This document shows positions 1 through 11,040 of a stretch of 64,000 nucleotides of DNA, in pieces. A program made the translations under genes and the position numbers. How positions within the stretch are numbered: the stretch's first letter is position 1; each line of letters begins with the position of its first letter. The notes beneath the pieces were generated by a model. That model saw only the letters and a program-made list of their open reading frames with translations. It was not told the origin of the DNA and searched no databases. Origin of the DNA: Vandiemenella viatica (taxonomy: Eukaryota; Arthropoda; Insecta; Orthoptera; Morabidae); contig CM061914.1 in the NCBI GenBank assembly GCA_031002005.1, positions 9,720,148-9,784,147 on the forward strand, in the 5' to 3' direction.

Positions 1-3000
1 AGGCAGTTAATGGGGCCGCTCCGTCCGTCAGTGTACCAGTACCAGGCCAGTTGGATATCCACTGAGGAAGGACTATACGTCAGTGCTGCAAAGAGTGTCG
101 GAGCTTCGTTGACTGTCGGAGGCGGCGTACCTCCCTGGGTCGTCGGGGAAGCGTAAGGCCCGGATGGGCAGCGGGCGCCCAGGAAGGCAGTTAATGGGGC
201 CGCTCCGTCCGTCAGTGTACCAGTACCAGGCCAGTTGGATATCCACTGAGGAAGGACTAACGTCAGTGCTGCAAAGAGTGTCGGAGCTTCGTTGACTGTC
301 GGAGGCGGCGTACCTCCCTGGGTCGTCGGGAAGCGTAAGGCCCGGACGGGCAGCGGGTGCCTAGGAAGGCAGTTAATGGGGCCGCTCCGTCCGTCAGTGT
401 ACCAGTACCAGGCCAGTTGGATATCCACTGAGGAAGGACTAACGTCAGTGCTGCAAAGAGTGTCGGAGCTTCATTGACTGTCGGAGGCGTCGTACCTCCC
501 TGGGTCGTCGGGAAGCGTAAGGCCCGGACGGGCAGCGGGCGCCCAGGGAGGCCGTTAATGGGGCCGCTCCGTCCGTCAGTGTACCAGTGAGGGCCAGTGC
601 GATATCCAGTGAGGAAGCAGTTGTCGGAGCTTCGTTGACTGTCGGAGGCGGCGTACCTCCCAGGGTCGTCGGGAAGCGTAAGGCCCGGTTGGGCAGCGGG
701 CGCCCAGGGAGGCCGTTAATGGGGCCGCTCCGTCCGTAAGTGTACCAGTGAGGGCCAGTGCGATATCCAGTGAGGAAGGAGTGTCGGAGCTTCGTTGACT
801 GTCGGAGGCGGCGTACCTCCCTGGGTCGTCGGGAAGCGTAAGGCCCGAACGGGCAGCGGGCGCCCAGGAAGGCAGTTAATGGGGCCGCTCCGTCCGTCAG
901 TGTACCAGTACCAGGCCAGTTGGATATCCACTGAGGAAGGACTAACGTCAGTGCTGCAGAGAGTGTCGGAGCTTCGTTGACTGTCGGAGGCGGCGTACCT
1001 CCCTGGGTCGTCGGGAAGCGTAAGGCCTGGACGGGCAGCGGGCGCCCAGGGAGGCCGTTTATGGGGCCGCTCCGTCCGTCAGTGTACCAGTGAGGGCCAG
1101 TGCGATATCCAGAGAGGAAGGAGTGTCGGAGCTTCGTTGACTGTCGGAGGCGGGCGTACCTCCCTGGGTCGTCGGGAAGCGTAAGGCCCGGACGGGCAGC
1201 GGGCGCCCAGGGAGGCCGTTAATGGGGCCGCTCCGTCCGTCAGTGTACCAGTGAGGGCCAGTGCGATATCCAGTGAGGAAGGAGTGTCGGAGCTTCGTTG
1301 ACTGTCGGAGGCGGCGTACCTCCCTGGGTCGTCGGGAAGCGTAAGGCCCGGACGGGCAGCGGGCGCCCAGGGAGGCAGTTAATGGGGGCCGCTCCGTCCG
1401 TCAGTGTACCAGTGAGGGCCAGTGCGATATCCAGTGAGGAAGGAGTGTCGGAGCTTCGTTGACTGTCGGAGGCGGCGTACCTCCCTGGGTCGTCGGGAAG
1501 CGTAAGGCCCGGACGGGCAGCGGGCGCCCAGGGAGGCCGTTAATGGGGCCGCTCCGTCCGTCAGTGTACCAGTGAGGGCCAGTGCGATATCCAGTGAGGA
1601 AGGAGTGTCGGAGCTTCGTTGACTGTCGGAGGCGGCGTACCTCCCTGGGTCGTCGGGAAGCGTAAGGCCCGGACGGGTCAGCGGGCGGCCAGGAAGGCCG
1701 TTAATGGGGCCGCTCCGTCCGTCAGTGTACCAGTGAGGGCCAGTGCGATATCCAGTGACTAAGGAGTGTCGGAGCTTCGTTGACTATCGGAGGCGGCGTA
1801 CCTCCCTGGGTCGTCGGGAAGCGTAAGGCCCGGACGGTCAGCGGGCGCCCAGGGAGGCCGTTAATGGGGCCGCTCCGTCCGTCAGTGTACCAGTGAGGGC
1901 CAGTGCGATATCCAGTGAGGAAGGAGTGTCGGAGCTTCGTTGACTGTCGGAGGCGGCGTACCCTCCCTGGGTAGTCGGGAAGCGTAAGGCCCGGACGGGC
2001 AGCGGGCGCCCAGGGAGGCCGTTAATGGGGCCGCTCCGTCCGTCTGTGTACCAGTGAGGGCCAGTGCGATATCCAGTGAGGAAGGAGTGTCGGAGCTTCG
2101 TTGGCTGTCGGAGGCGGCGTACCTCCCTGGGTCGTCGGGAAGCGTAAGGCCCGGACGGGCAGCGGGCGCCCAGGGAGGCCGTTAATGGGGCCGCTCCGTC
2201 CGTCAGTGTACCAGTGAGGGCCAGTGCGATATCCAGTGAGGAAGGAGTGTCGGAGCTTCGTTGACTGTCGGAGGCGGCGTACCTCCCTGGGTCGTCGGGA
2301 AGCGTAAGGCCCGGACGGGCAGCGGGCGCCAGGGAGGCTGTTAATGGGGCCGCTCCGTCCGTCAGTGTACCAGTGAGGGCCAGTGCGATATCCAGTGAGG
2401 AAGGAGTGTCGGAGCTTCGTTGACTGTCGGAGGCGGCGTACCTCCCTGGGTCGTCGGGAAGCGTAAGGCCCGGACGGGCAGCGGGCGCCCAGGGAGGCCG
2501 TTAATGGGGCCACTCCGTCCGTCAGTGTACCAGTGAGGGCCAGTGCGATATCCAGTGAGGAAGGAGTGTCGGAGCTTCGTTGACTGTCGGAGGCGGCGTA
2601 CCTCCCTGGGTCGTCGGGAAGCGTAAGGCCCGGACGGGCAGCGGGCGCCCAGGAAGGCAGTTAATAGGGCCGCTCCGTCCGTCAGTGTACCAGTACCAGG
2701 CCAGTTGGATATCCACTGAGGAAGGACTAACGTCAGTGCTGCAAAGAGTGTCGGAGCTTCGTTGACTGTCGGAGGCGGCGTACCTCCCTCGGTCGTCGGG
2801 AAGCGTAAGGCCCGGACGGGCAGCGGGCGCCCAGGGAGGCCGTTAATGGGGCCGCTCCGTCCGTCAGTGTACCAGTGAGGGCCAGTGCGATATCCAGTGA
2901 GGAAGCAGTGTCGGAGCTTCGTTGACTGTCGGAGGCGGCGTACCTCCCTGGGTCGTCGGGAAGCGTAAGGCCCGGACGGGCAGCGGGCGCCCAGGGAGGC

Positions 3001-6000
3001 CGTTAATGGGGCCGCTCCGTCCGTCAGTGTACCAGTGAGGGCCAGTGCGATATCCAGTGAGGAAGGAGTGTCGGAGCTTCGTTGACTGTCGGAGGCGGCG
3101 TACCTCCCTGGGTCGTCGGGAAGCGTAAGGCCCGGACGGGCAGCGGGCGCCCAGGGAGGCCGTTAATGGGGCCGCTCCGTCCGTCAGTGTACCAGTGAGG
3201 GCCAGTGCGATATCCAGTGAGGAAGGAGTGTCGGAGCTTCGTTGACTGTCGGAGGCGGCGTACCTCCCTGGGTCGCCGGGAAGCGTAAGGCCCGGACGGG
3301 CAGCGGGCGCCCAGGGATGCCGTTAATGGGGCCGCTCCGTCCGTCAGTGTACCAGTGAGGGCCAGTGCGATATCCAGTGAGGAAGGAGTGTCGGAGCTTC
3401 GTTGACTGTCGGAGGCGGCGTACCTCCCTGGGTCGTCGGGAAGCGTAAGGCCCGGACGGGCAGCGGGCGCCCAGGGAGGCCGTTAATGGGGCCGCTCCGT
3501 CCGTCAGTGTACCAGTGAGGGCCAGTGCGATATCCAGTGAGGAAGGAGTGTCGGAGCTTCGTTGACTGTCGGAGGCGGCGTACCTCCCTGGGTCGCCGGG
3601 AAGCGTAAGGCCCGGACGGGCAGCGGGCGCCCAGGGAGGCCGTTAATGGGGCCACTCCGTCCGTCAGTGTACCAGTGAGGGCCAGTGCGATATCCAGTGA
3701 GGAAGGAGTGTCGGAGCTTCGTTGACTGTCGGAGGCGGCGTACCTCCCTGGGTCGTCGGGAAGCGTAAGGCCCGGACGGGCAGCGGGCGCCCAGGGAGGC
3801 CGTTAATGGGGCCGCTCCGTCCGTCAGTGTACCAGTGAGGGCCAGTGCGATATCCAGTGAGGAAGGAGTGTCGGAGCTTCGTTGACTGTCGGAGGCGGCG
3901 TACCTCCCTGGGTCGTCGGGAAGCGTAAGGCCCGGACGGGCAGCGGGCGCCCAGGGAGGCCGTTAATGGGGCCGCTCCGTCCGTCAGTGTACCAGTGAGG
4001 GCCAGTGCGATATCCAGTGAGGAAGGAGTGTCGGAGCTTCGTTGACTATCGGAGGCGGCGTACCTCCCTGGGTCGTCGGGAAGCGTAAGGCCCGGACGGG
4101 CAGCGGGCGCCCAGGAAGGCAGTTAATGGGGCCGCTCCGTCCGTCAGTGTACCAGTACCAGGCCAGTTGGATATCCACTGAGGAAGGACTAACGTCAGTG
4201 CTGCAAAGAGTGTCGGAGCTTCGTTGACTGTCGGAGGCGGCGTACCTCCCTGGGTCGTCGGGAAGCGTAAGGCCCGGATGGGCAGCGGGCGCCCAGGAAG
4301 GCAGTTAATGGGGCCGCTCCGTCCGTCAGTGTACCAGTACCAGGCCATTTGGATATCCACTGAGGAAGGACTAACGTCAGTGCTGCAAAGAGTGTCGGAG
4401 CTTCGTTGACTGTCGGAGGCGGCGTACCTCCCTGGGTCGTCGGGAAGCGTAAGGCCCGGACGGGCAGCGGGCGCCTAGGAAGGCAGTTAATGGGGCCGCT
4501 CCGTCCGTCAGTGTACCAGTACCAGGCCAGTTGGATATCCACTGAGGAAGGACTAACGTCAGTGCTGCAAAGAGTGTCGGAGCTTCGTTGACTGTCGGAG
4601 GCGTCGTACCTCCCTGGGTCGTCGGGAAGCGTAAGGCCCGGACGGGCAGCGGGCGCCCAGGGAGGCCGTTAATGGGGCCGCTCCGTCCGTCAGTGTACCA
4701 GTGAGGGCCAGTGCGATATCCAGTGAGGAAGCAGTGTCGGAGCTTCGTTGACTGTCGGAGGCGGCGTACCTCCCTGGGTCGTCGGGAAGCGTAAGGCCCG
4801 GACGGGCAGCGGGCGCCCAGGGAGGCCGTTAATGGGGCCGCTCCGTCCGTAAGTGTACCAGTGAGGGCCAGTGCGATATCCAGTGAGGAAGGAGTGTCGG
4901 AGCTTCGTTGACTGTCGGAGGCGGCGTACCTCCCTGGGTCGTCGGGAAGCGTAAGGCCCGGACGGGCAGCGGGCGCCCAGGAAGGCAGTTATGGGGCCGC
5001 TCCGTCCGTCAGTGTACCAGTACCAGGCCAGTTGGATATCCACTGAGGAAGGACTAACGTCAGTGCTGCAGAGAGTGTCGGAGCTTCGTTGACTGTCGGA
5101 GGCGACGTACCTCCCTGGGTCGTCGGGAAGCGTATGGCCCGGACGGGCAGCGGGCGCCCAGGGAGGCCGTTTATGGGGCCGCTCCGTCCGTCAGTGTACC
5201 AGTGAGGGCCAGTGCGATATCCAGAGAGGAAGGAGTGTCGGAGCTTCGTTGACTGTCGGAGGCGGCGTACCTCCCTGGGTCGTCGGGAAGCGTAAGGCCC
5301 GGACGGGCAGCGGGCGCCCATGGAGGCCGTTAATGGGGCCGCTCCGTCCGTCAGTGTACCAGTGAGGGCCAGTGCGATATCCAGTGAGGAAGGAGTGTCG
5401 GAGCTTCGTTGACTGTCGGAGGCGGCGTACCTCCCTGGGTCGTCGGGAAGCGTAAGGCCCGGACGGGCAGCGGGCGCCCAGGAAGGCAGTTAATGGGGCC
5501 GCTCCGTCCGTCAGTGTACCAGTACCAGGCCAGTTGGATATCCACTGAGGAAGGACTAACGTCAGTGCTGCAGAGAGTGTCGGAGCTTCGTTGACTGTCG
5601 GAGGCGGCGTACCTCCCTGGGTCGTCGGGAAGCGTAAGGCCCGGACGGGCAGCGGGCGCCCAGGAAGGCAGTTAATGGGGCCGCTCCGTCCGTCAGTGTA
5701 CCAGTACCAGGCCAGTTGGATATCCACTGAGGAAGGACTAACGTCAGTGCTGCAGAGAGTGTCTGAGCTTCGTTGACTGTCGGAGGCGGCGTACCTCCCT
5801 GGGTCGTCGGGAAGCGTAAGGCCCGGACGGGCAGCGGGCGCCCAGGAAGGCAGTTAATGGGGCCGCTCCGTCCGTCAGTGTACCAGTACCAGGCCAGTTG
5901 GATATCCACTGAGGAAGGACTAACGTCAGTGCTGCAAAGAGTGTCGGAGCTTCGTTGACTGTCGGAGGCGGCGTACCTCCCTGGGTCGTCGGGAAGCGTA

Positions 6001-7330
6001 AGGCCCGGACGGGCAGCGGGCGCCCAGGAAGGCAGTTAATGGGGCCGCTCCGTCCGTCAGTGTACCAGTACCAGGCCAGTTGGATATCCACTGAGGAAGG
6101 ACTAACGTCAGTGCTGCAAAGAGTGTCGGAGCTTCGTTGACTGTCGGAGGCGTCGTACCTCCCTGGGTCGTCGGGAAGCGTAAGGCCCGGACGGGCAGCG
6201 GGCGCCCAGGAAGGCAGTTAATGGGGCCGCTCCGTCCGTCAGTGTACCAGTACCAGGCCAGTTGGATATCCACTGAGGAAGGACTAACGTCAGTGCTGCA
6301 AAGAGTGTCGGAGCTTCGTTGACTGTCGGAGGCGGCGTACCTCCCTGGGTCGTCGGGAAGCGTAAGGCCCGGACGGGCAGCGGGCGCCCAGGGAGGCAGT
6401 TAATGGGGCCGCTCCGTCCGTCAGTGTACCAGTACCAGGCCAGTTGGATATCCACTGAGGAAGGACTAACGTCAGTGCTGCAAAGAGTGTCGGAGCTTCG
6501 TTGACTGTCGGAGGCGGCGTACCTCCCTGGGTCGTCGGGAAGCGTAAGGCCCGGACGGGCAGCGGGCGCCCAGGAAGGCAGTTAATGGGGCCGCTCCGTC
6601 CGTCAGTGTACCAGTACCAGGCCAGTTGGATATCCACTGAGGAAGGACTAACGTCAGTGCTGCAAAGAGTGTCGGAGCTTCGTTGACTGTCGGAGGCGGC
6701 GTACCTCCCTGGGTCGTCGGGAAGCGTAAGGCCCGGACGGGCAGCGGGCGCCCAGGAAGGCAGTTAATGGGGCCGCTCCGTCCGTCAGTGTACCAGTACC
6801 AGGCCAGTTGGATATCCACTGAGGAAGGACTAACGTCAGTGCTGCAAAGAGTGTCGGAGCTTCGTTGACTGTCGGAGGCGGCGTACCTCCCTGGGTCGTC
6901 GGGAAGCGTAAGGCCCGGACGGGCAGCGGGCGCCCAGGGAGGCCGTTAATGGGGCCGCTCCGTCCGTCAGTGTACCAGTGAGGGCCAGTGCGATATCCAG
7001 TGAGGAAGGAGTGTCGTAGCTTCGTTGACTGTCGGAGGCGGCGTACCTCCCTGGGTCGTCGGGAAGCGTAAGGCCCGGACGGGCAGCGGGCGCCCAGGAA
7101 GGCAGTTAATGGGGCCGCTCCGTCCGTCAGTGTACCAGTACCAGGCCAGTTGGATATCCACTGAGGAAGGACTAACGTCAGTGCTGCAGAGAGTGTCGGA
7201 GTTCCGTTGACTGTCGGAGGCGGCGTACCTCCCTGGGTCGTCGGGAAGCGTAAGGCCCGGACGGGCAGCGGGCGCCCAGGGAGGCAGTTAATGGAGCCGC
7301 TCGGTCCGTCAGTGTACCAGTACCAGAGGC
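1..7330. repeat. GC-rich minisatellite array, 160/182-bp units
   Basis: A tandem array runs in from before the window and ends near 7330. The invariant core (GACTGTCGGAGGCGGCGTAC) recurs about 43 times, for example at 111, 294, 476, 636, 797, 978 and so on to 7209. Spacing is either about 160 or about 182 bp. The long form carries an extra segment between GTACCAGT and the next core, including ACTAACGTCAGTGCTGC. About 17 intervals are long and 25 short, with eight long ones in a row from 5411 to 6867. Every unit contains GATATC. Divergence between units is a few percent at most. Stop-poor antisense frames of up to 244 codons follow from the GC-rich repeat and change frame with unit length, so I do not call genes here. 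Function unknown; the junction with unique DNA at 7330 could be an LTR, UTR or promoter context. Confidence 0.97.
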
Positions 7331-8500
7331 AGTAAGAAGAGTGAAGCGTTAGCAGTACCAGTACCAATACCGACAGTTGGACCTCCATCGCCGGGCGCGG
7401 GAAAGAGGTCAGTCTCTGCGGTCAGTCTCTGCGGTCAGCCTCTGCTAGGAAGTGAACGGCCTGAGGAGGAAGTGGCGGTGTCGGAAGCGGCAGTTGAAGA
7501 AGGCAACGTGCTCCATGCACGGGCAGCAGTTAGGCGGAGCAACGTGATATTTGGCTGTCGACGAGGGGTTATTGACGGTGTCTGGTCTGACATGCAGTTC
7601 TGAGTGGCCGTAAACTGGGTCGTCGTCTCACATGCCCAGACTATATGGCAGTTTGGGGTGTCCTAGTAAAGTGTGTGCTTTGGCACCTTCTGGAGCAACC
7701 TGTGCCTTCATGTTCCACGAGTGGATAGACTGTTAGACAGTTCGTGGTATTCAGACAATTCAACTTCGTTGTATTTTCTGCTTCCTCGGTGCAATTGGAG
7801 ATTTTCTGTTTGGTGTTCGTGCTTGCGTGGGACAATCTAGGTCACTAATGGCTGTTCTTTCACATGAGGGAAACAGTGTATGCATGTTTGTCTGTACCCT
7901 GGAGGGGTGCTGAAACATTAAAACAGACCAGTGTTGGTTGAACTCAACTGATATAAGTGCCTTGAGAAGCTCGATCTTTGGAAATCCTGTTTAGGAACTT
8001 ATAGCACCGGATATTCTACCATTATTAAATTGTTGTTTAGACATAAGTAAATTTAAGTGTGTAAATCCTTGGACTCTTGGGCCATCATGAATCATTAAGG
8101 CCAACTAGTATTGTGGTTATTTAATATAAGTATATCTTGGGGGAATTTTAAGTAACCGATTGGTAATTGAGCTTATTACATGATATAGTGTGGAAATCTT
8201 ATGTTTGAAGTTGTTGATATTGTTGTGTAAAGTTGTATTGTATTTGGTATTTATTGTAATAAACAAGACTGAGACAATTGTAACCATGCGCCCACATGCT
8301 TGCCAACCTAACTACCACCTCAACTGAAAATAAGTTGATCGAGTATTTCTTGCTAAATTGCAGCAGCATAATCGTTTTGTCCAGTGTTACAATAATGAGT
8401 AAATACATTGACATCAGAATGTAAGTTGCCCAATAACCGATGTTAAACAATTACTGAAGATCCGTGAACTACTTTGATTATTGAATCCGTCTTCTATTCT
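7331..8500. other. unique sequence after the array, no gene recognised
   Basis: The array decays into short direct repeats (AGTACCAGTACCAATACC and repeated GGTCAGTCTCTGC near 7405-7445). GC content then falls steadily into AT-rich DNA by 8000. No ORF here shows a recognisable domain. The CpG-rich start grading into AT-rich sequence could be part of an LTR or a promoter/first exon, but I see no splice-supported coding sequence. Confidence 0.5.
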
Positions 8501-8828
8501 TAAGCTACGTCCACACCAAAAGGAACATACTGTTGGTGTTGCTTGTTCCTTCAGTTTGTTCCCTCATGTTACCCAATGTTTCTCAATATTTCTCAGTGTT
8601 TATGTCAACAGAAACAAAAGTTCCTTGAAGTTGACTGTTTCCAGAAGTAGCGGTAAAGATGAAAGGAAACAAAGGAACATTTGTAAACATTATCGTGTTT
8701 AAAACTGTTGTTAGTTTGGTGTGGACAGCTTGTTCCGTGTTGCTGTTACCTCAGTTATTGAACTCCCACAAAAATGTTAGTGGACGAATGAAAATGTAAT
8801 AAATTGAATTCAATTATATAGAAGTGCA

Positions 8829-9071
8829 AAGTGTTTCTGGAACCCATGTGATTCAGAATATAAAGATCGGCTAAAGAAACACATTTCGTAGGTGATGTTA
8901 AGTAAAGCAACTGGTGCAGACGTAAGTGAAGTAAAACGAAAAGTGAAAAACTTAGTTGCACAGTTTTTTAGAGAAAGAAAAAAAGATCGGGAACTAAAAA
9001 AAAAAAAACTGAGTTTTGAGAGTAAAAGGTTTGCTTACAAATATTTGGAATTTCTTGCGGATAGGCATTAA
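8829..9071 (+). pseudogene. MADF/Myb-SANT-like Harbinger accessory protein, relic
   Basis: This is the second, DNA-binding protein of a Harbinger element, which in known families recruits the transposase to the ends. Frame 8829-9071 reads a compact MADF-type domain: FWNP with YKDR a few residues on, an in-frame TAG at 8889 where the family usually has an aromatic residue, then a basic helix (EVKRKVKNLVAQFFRERKK) and a closing KYLEFLAD before the TAA at 9069. The open part from the ATG at 8895 is only 58 codons. The fit to MADF rests on spacing of the W, YKDR, LRxxFxRExKK-like and YxxLxFL elements that I recognise by eye. It converges on the transposase relic at 9192. Alternative: any Myb/SANT-like protein of transposon origin. 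Confidence 0.65.
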
Positions 9072-9191
9072 GTGCCTCATTGTTCAGAAAAAGGATTTAG
9101 TGATATACAAGTAACTTCAAACAAAGTTTTATTATTTCGATAGAAATACTGTAGGTTTATCTCTACTTCATTTTTTACCACAATTTTAACA

Positions 9192-10300
9192 TTATTTAAA
9201 TATCAGTTTGCCACGGAACCATTCCTTCCGATGACACAAAATAGTTAGCAAATTCCTGTCGAATAATTTTTGCTTCAGTAGACGCTCGTTTCTGTAATAG
9301 AAACATACAGTTCCTGCGTTTACGTCTTTTCTCCAAATACCTGGTATTAATTCACCATTATCATTGTCTTCAGCATCAAATGTACTGGGCGGCATGTAGA
9401 ATTGTCTTGAAGAATTTCTACGCCTGAGGAAGTTGTGTATACATATAGTTACAATTTTTTCTACATTTTCAGGAGAGAGAAGTAATTGTTTTCCTAATAC
9501 TCTAAATCGAGTTGATAGAATTCCCAGTACATTTCACACTTATCTGGCCCAAGAAAGCCGATAGTTAAATATTCTTTTCAATTATCCTTTTTCTTGGTGT
9601 CCGTGATAAGGTTTCAACAGATTAGGAAATAATGGAAAAGCATCATCGCCCAAAAATACATAGGGCACTGATTCCGTTCGATCAGGAAGCGGACCATCAG
9701 ATCGTAAATAGTGTATTTGCAAAGACACCACCATCTGATATGCGCCATTGGGATCCAACGTTCATGTACATAACCTCGTAATTAGCATTTACTACCACCA
9801 AGAGTATTCACTGAAGAATGTTCTATAGTTTAAAAAATTCGCTGCCACTGTTGTTTGGTACTTGTATCATCAAATGCTTTAGCATTTTTGCAATTTTAAT
9901 GTACCATTGGGGTTTGGAAATAAAATATAAAAATATAAAATTGCAAAATAATTCATGAATTTGAATCGGTTGTTAAGTTAGAATTGAATTTACCTGTATT
10001 TGATCTTGGAGAACTGAAATAATAGCATCACAAACTTCTGGCACAGTTTTGGATATTGATTGTTTCGAAATTCGAAATAAGCACATCAAAGATGTATATG
10101 AATCTCCAGTAACTAGAAATCTTGAAGTCAGCAGCAAACGTTCCATTGGAAATATTGCGGCCCTACAGTTTGTATTTTGTTTTGGAATAAACTGTTCAGT
10201 TTTAGTAAGTAATCATTCTAAATCATTGCTACTCATTCGAATAAAGTGTTTGATGTGTCCATCCTCAATAAGTCCTGATAACAGATTGTTTTTTTATTTT
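9192..10300 (-). pseudogene. HARBI1-like DDE transposase, broken
   Basis: This is the catalytic transposase of a PIF/Harbinger element (DDE_Tnp_4 family). Reading on the complement, the order of family landmarks is intact although frames change. Around 10250-10030: IRMSSND, then ERLLLTSRFLVTGDSYTSL and PEVCDAI. Around 9870-9720: SGSEFF, VNANYEVMYMNVGS, then ISDGGVF. Around 9690-9570: VFLGDDAFPL (the family's GDxAFPL), a degenerate PY, and NYRLSWAR. At 9395-9192: PPSTFDAEDNDNGELIPGIW with a C-terminal tail. A GTAAAT donor-like site follows the PEVC block, so the AT-rich gap at about 9880-10010 may be an intron. Stops and at least three frameshifts mean no protein can be made. The motifs make the family call firm; exact exon limits are not. 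Confidence 0.85.
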
Positions 10301-10859
10301 TTTTTAAAGAATTTATGAGGCGTTCTACTCCGTGTTGGTTTCTCTCCAAAAAAGTTGGTCTCATCCAGCATTTGCTGCTTCTTTTTTTTTCTTTTGACTC
10401 AAAATAATATAAACTGCAGCAGCTGCTGACAAAACATCACTGTCGCACCACATCATCATATACTAAATGTATTATAATTGTGACAGAACGTTATTATTTC
10501 GCACAAAAAAATAAAGATTGTTGCTCTTGGTGTAGACGGGTAACAACCGTAAACAGTAACACAAGTAAACTGTTCCTAAATTAGGTTTTCTGGTGTGGAC
10601 AGAATGTTTATGAAAGTTGCGACCTGTTTCTGTTTCTATAAACAGACTGCAACAGTTAAGCAACAAGAAGTTCCTCTGTGTTCCTCTGGTGTGGACGCGC
10701 CTGTAGCGTCGCGCGTATCCAGACGCGAGCCAGCTCGGAATTGCCTGTACACGCTGGCTGATGGCGTTCATTTACAGCTACTCAGTTGTTCGAGACTAAT
10801 CTTATGTAACCACGTGGGTTCTTAATGTAAAAATATGCATACAAACCGTACTCAACAAC

Positions 10860-11040
10860 CGAGCGTGGTGCCTCAGCGGTCAGCCATAGCGCTTGACCTC
10901 GCACTCAGAAAGACGAGGGTTCGAATATCCGTCCCGCCATCCAGGTTTGGATTTTCTATGGTATCCCCAAATCACTCCAGGCGAATTCCGAGACGGTTCC
11001 TTCAAAAGGTTATGGCCAAATTCTTTGGCGTTTGTTACCT
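10860..11040 (+). repeat. tRNA-derived SINE
   Basis: A tRNA-like head (10861-10942) has a B-box-like GGGTTCGAATATCC. It is followed by the body shared with other copies in this window (TTTGG, then CCCCAAATCACTCCAGG, then GGTTCCTTCAAAAGG). The same head and body appear at 27503, 29436, 36313, 40886, 44097 and 46590, which defines a family. The 3' end is not sharply visible; similarity to the other copies fades after about 11040. Confidence 0.8.

Larger units (their letters stand above)
8504..10707. mobile_element. PIF/Harbinger DNA transposon, decayed
   Basis: The two ends are inverted copies of GCTA..CGTCCACACCARAGGAACA: left at 8504-8527, right as its complement at 10682-10707 with about 6 extra bp near the tip. 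Additional GGTGTGGAC copies lie subterminally at 8718-8726 and 10592-10600. Between them are a MADF-like coding relic on + and a DDE transposase relic on -, converging. This two-gene layout is the known plan of autonomous PIF/Harbinger elements. Both genes carry stops and frame changes, so the copy is dead. A clean TWA target duplication is not visible (TAA precedes the left tip, but the right flank does not match), so the exact right boundary is uncertain. Confidence 0.8.

Noticed and set aside
1..7330. CRISPR array
   Set aside because: Units are 160/182 bp of continuous repeat with no unique spacers, in eukaryotic-type DNA.
1..7330. rDNA intergenic spacer subrepeats
   Set aside because: The GC-rich subrepeat form fits, but no 18S, 5.8S or 28S sequence is present in the window and the array runs into transposon-rich DNA.
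6654..7388. 244-codon antisense frame and many similar 61-178-codon frames in the tandem array
   Set aside because: They repeat with the array, change frame between 160- and 182-bp units, and exist on both strands. Stop-poor GC-rich repeats explain them.
10861..10942. Functional tRNA genes at SINE heads (also 27503, 36313, 40886)
   Set aside because: B boxes are good but no complete cloverleaf forms, and each is followed by the same SINE body.
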